7,045 nucleotides of DNA from JBOFCS01 sp051646185. Lineage in GTDB: Bacteria; Actinomycetota; Actinomycetes; Mycobacteriales; Mycobacteriaceae. A model generated the notes under the pieces. That model worked only from the letters and a program-made list of their open reading frames with translations, searched no databases and was not told the DNA's origin. How positions within the stretch are numbered: the first letter of the stretch is position 1; every line of letters starts with the position of its first letter. This document shows positions 5,883 to 7,045 of the stretch, piece by piece. The stretch spans positions 1 to 7,045 of the forward strand of contig JBOFCS010000227.1 in the NCBI GenBank assembly GCA_051646185.1. Reading direction: 5' to 3'. A program made the position numbers and the translations under genes.

Positions 5883-6689
5883 ATGTTGCTTGCTATTGAC
5901 ATTCGTAATACCCACACCAGTCTTGGGCTTTTTGGCAATAGCAATGAAGAGTCAAAGCCTGTGCAACGCTGGAAAATAAGAACTGACCCGTTGAGTACAT
6001 CCGATGAACTTGCTCTGATGATACGGGGGCTTCTTGGTGATAATATCGGACGGCTTAAAGGTCTTACCGCTTTGTGTACAGTTCCGTCAGTCTTGCGAGA
6101 ATTGCGGGTGATGTTGGACAGTCACTGGGCGAAAATTCCCGGTGTGGTGGTCGAGCCGGGGGTTCGTACCGGAGTGCCGTTACTGGTAGATAATCCTAAA
6201 GAGGTTGGTGCAGACCGAATTGTTAATAGTCTTGCAGCTTTCCACAAATATGGCACACCTTGTATAACCGTTGATTGTGGATCGTCCACATGTATTGACG
6301 TGGTTTCGGCTAAGGGTGAATTTCTTGGTGGGGCTATAGCTCCAGGTATCGAAGCATCCACTTTGCAATTAGCTTCCCAGTCAGCAGCTTTGCGTCAAGT
6401 GGAGCTTATTCGACCTCGTTCGGTGGTGGGCAAGAATACTGTTGAATGTATGCAATCGGGTGCAATTTTTGGTTTCACCGGAATGGTGGATGGCATTATT
6501 GACCGGATACGCGCTGAGGTTGCCGGTTTTTCTGAGGATAATGTTTCGGTCATTGCAACCGGTGATATGGCCCCGCTGATTGTCGATGAATCAGATGAAA
6601 TTGATTACCACGAACCTGATCTGACTCTGGAAGGGTTGCAGATGGTTTTCCGCCGCAATAGTGATAGTGAGCGCCCTAAGCGGAAATGA
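5883..6689 (+). CDS. coaX: Type III pantothenate kinase-like protein (CoaX), possibly inactive
   Basis: A 268-residue ASKHA-fold protein of the CoaX family, which phosphorylates pantothenate as the first step of CoA synthesis. Recognisable: [17 protein letters not shown] at 1-17, [12 protein letters not shown] at 104-115 with the catalytic-type Asp111, [12 protein letters not shown] at 130-141, GGAIAPGI at 149-156 and [18 protein letters not shown] at 180-197. Several canonical phosphate-binding positions differ: Arg8 replaces Gly of DxGNT, Ser-Ser (134-135) stands for the usual Thr-Ala, and Asp228 replaces the second Gly of the late TGG motif. Mycobacterial CoaX has the same kinds of change and, as I recall, M. 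tuberculosis CoaX lacks detectable kinase activity, with the CoaA type doing the work. The ATG follows the panD stop by 2 nt with no clear Shine-Dalgarno, suggesting coupling. It is the last gene of the pan operon. Confidence 0.92.
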   Translation: MLLAIDIRNTHTSLGLFGNSNEESKPVQRWKIRTDPLSTSDELALMIRGLLGDNIGRLKGLTALCTVPSVLRELRVMLDSHWAKIPGVVVEPGVRTGVPLLVDNPKEVGADRIVNSLAAFHKYGTPCITVDCGSSTCIDVVSAKGEFLGGAIAPGIEASTLQLASQSAALRQVELIRPRSVVGKNTVECMQSGAIFGFTGMVDGIIDRIRAEVAGFSEDNVSVIATGDMAPLIVDESDEIDYHEPDLTLEGLQMVFRRNSDSERPKRK

Positions 6690-6734
6690 TCGTTAGTTCT
6701 TGGGTGTTCGTTACCGTGGGTTAGGCACTGTGGT

Positions 6735-7045
6735 TTAGGCGTCGGGGACGTCGCCAGCTTTCCACGCGAGGTACTTTTTTTGTTGTTGCGGTAGAGAAAG
6801 TCCCATTCGTCTCCGGAGCGTCGAATGGTGGCGACTCGAATTATGGGGAGCATGGGAAGTAATGCTATGTCTTGCCAGGGGAATTCGAGGGCGGGGCTGG
6901 TTTCGAACCAGGAGTATTTTTCTACTTTGGGTTGGCAGACCCAGTGTGCGTGGAGGTGGTGGACAAAGTAGTGGCCTACGTATTCGGCGAAGCGGAAGAT
7001 TTTGTCGTCGTCGGCGTAGAGGCTTTCGGGGTCGGGGTAGCGTTC
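6735..7045 (-). CDS. Unrecognised convergent gene, 3' part, with apparent frameshift at an A7 tract
   Basis: An open frame enters from the right edge (codon phase beginning at 7045) and runs leftward. It encodes an aromatic-rich, His-rich segment (FAEYVGHYFVHHLHAHWV, then EFPWQDIALLPMLPIIRV and RRSGDEWDFLYRNNKK). I do not recognise the family. From 7045 to 6854, 42 of 64 codons end in C and only 2 in T, unlike the T-rich usage of coaX and the other genes. Read literally, the frame continues past the A7 tract (complement of 6775-6781) into the coaX antisense and stops at 6605. A shift of +1 or -2 at that tract instead gives KYLAWKAGDVPDA and a stop at 6735-6737, keeping the C-ending codons. 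I take 6735 as the ancestral end. The gene converges on coaX. It may be phase-variable, slippage-corrected, decaying, or hit by a sequencing error. Confidence 0.65.
   Translation of the reverse strand, partial: TLPRPRKPLRRRRQNLPLRRIRRPLLCPPPPRTLGLPTQSRKILLVRNQPRPRIPLARHSITSHAPHNSSRHHSTLRRRMGLSLPQQQKKYLAWKAGDVPDA

Noticed and set aside
6605..6734. Literal continuation of the right-edge - strand frame into coaX antisense
   Set aside because: Codon use changes after the A7 tract, the residues stop looking like protein, and the frame runs opposite conserved coaX sequence. The alternative frame ending at 6735 keeps the gene's style.
6738..6752. Hairpin GGCGTC-GGG-GACGTC as a terminator for the pan operon
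   Set aside because: The 6-bp stem includes a G-U pair, is not followed by a T tract, and lies inside the 3' coding end of the convergent gene.
1..7045. CRISPR array, tRNA/rRNA gene, insertion sequence or phage attachment site
   Set aside because: I saw no spaced direct repeats, cloverleaf-like segments, transposase motifs or flanking terminal repeats. The window is almost fully occupied by metabolic genes.

Overview
The window looks like a chromosomal biosynthetic locus from a member of the Corynebacteriales, most likely a low-to-moderate G+C Corynebacterium. The evidence is the gene order folE-folP-folB-folK-DUF3180-DUF6779-Rossmann/DUF2520-panC-panD-coaX, which matches the Mycobacterium/Corynebacterium locus as I know it. 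The PanD and CoaX sequences are also of the mycobacterial/corynebacterial kind, and a near-perfect GlxR/CRP-type site is present. Most genes favour T-ending codons and are not strongly G+C-rich.

Positions 2-2351 hold the tail of folE followed by folP, folB, folK and a DUF3180 membrane protein. All are on the + strand and joined by 4-14 nt overlaps or gaps of only 2 nt, so they form a translationally coupled dihydropterin/dihydrofolate operon. A 76-nt gap (2352-2427) with a short inverted repeat and a -10-like hexamer precedes a gene for a two-TM, coiled-coil, Arg-tailed DUF6779 protein (2428-3393). That gene may be translated from a leaderless mRNA.

The largest gap between genes (3394-3544, 151 nt) is the regulatory centre of the window. 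It carries a 16-bp GlxR/CRP-like palindrome inside four related arms that form two interleaved perfect inverted repeats. Downstream is a second tight operon (3545-6689): a Rossmann/DUF2520 oxidoreductase-like protein, panC, panD and coaX. These cover pantoate plus beta-alanine to pantothenate, and nominally pantothenate to phosphopantothenate. The DUF2520 protein is a plausible ketopantoate reductase. The CoaX has several departures from the canonical phosphate-binding motifs and may not be an active kinase.

The two operons are linked in metabolism: the folate operon makes the precursor of the one-carbon carrier that PanB needs to make ketopantoate. panB itself is not in the window.

The right edge (6735-7045, - strand) is the 3' part of a convergent, unrecognised gene with very different codon use (C-ending codons). 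It appears to be frameshifted at an A7 tract. It sits where the related loci I remember carry genes leading to lysS, so synteny seems to break here.
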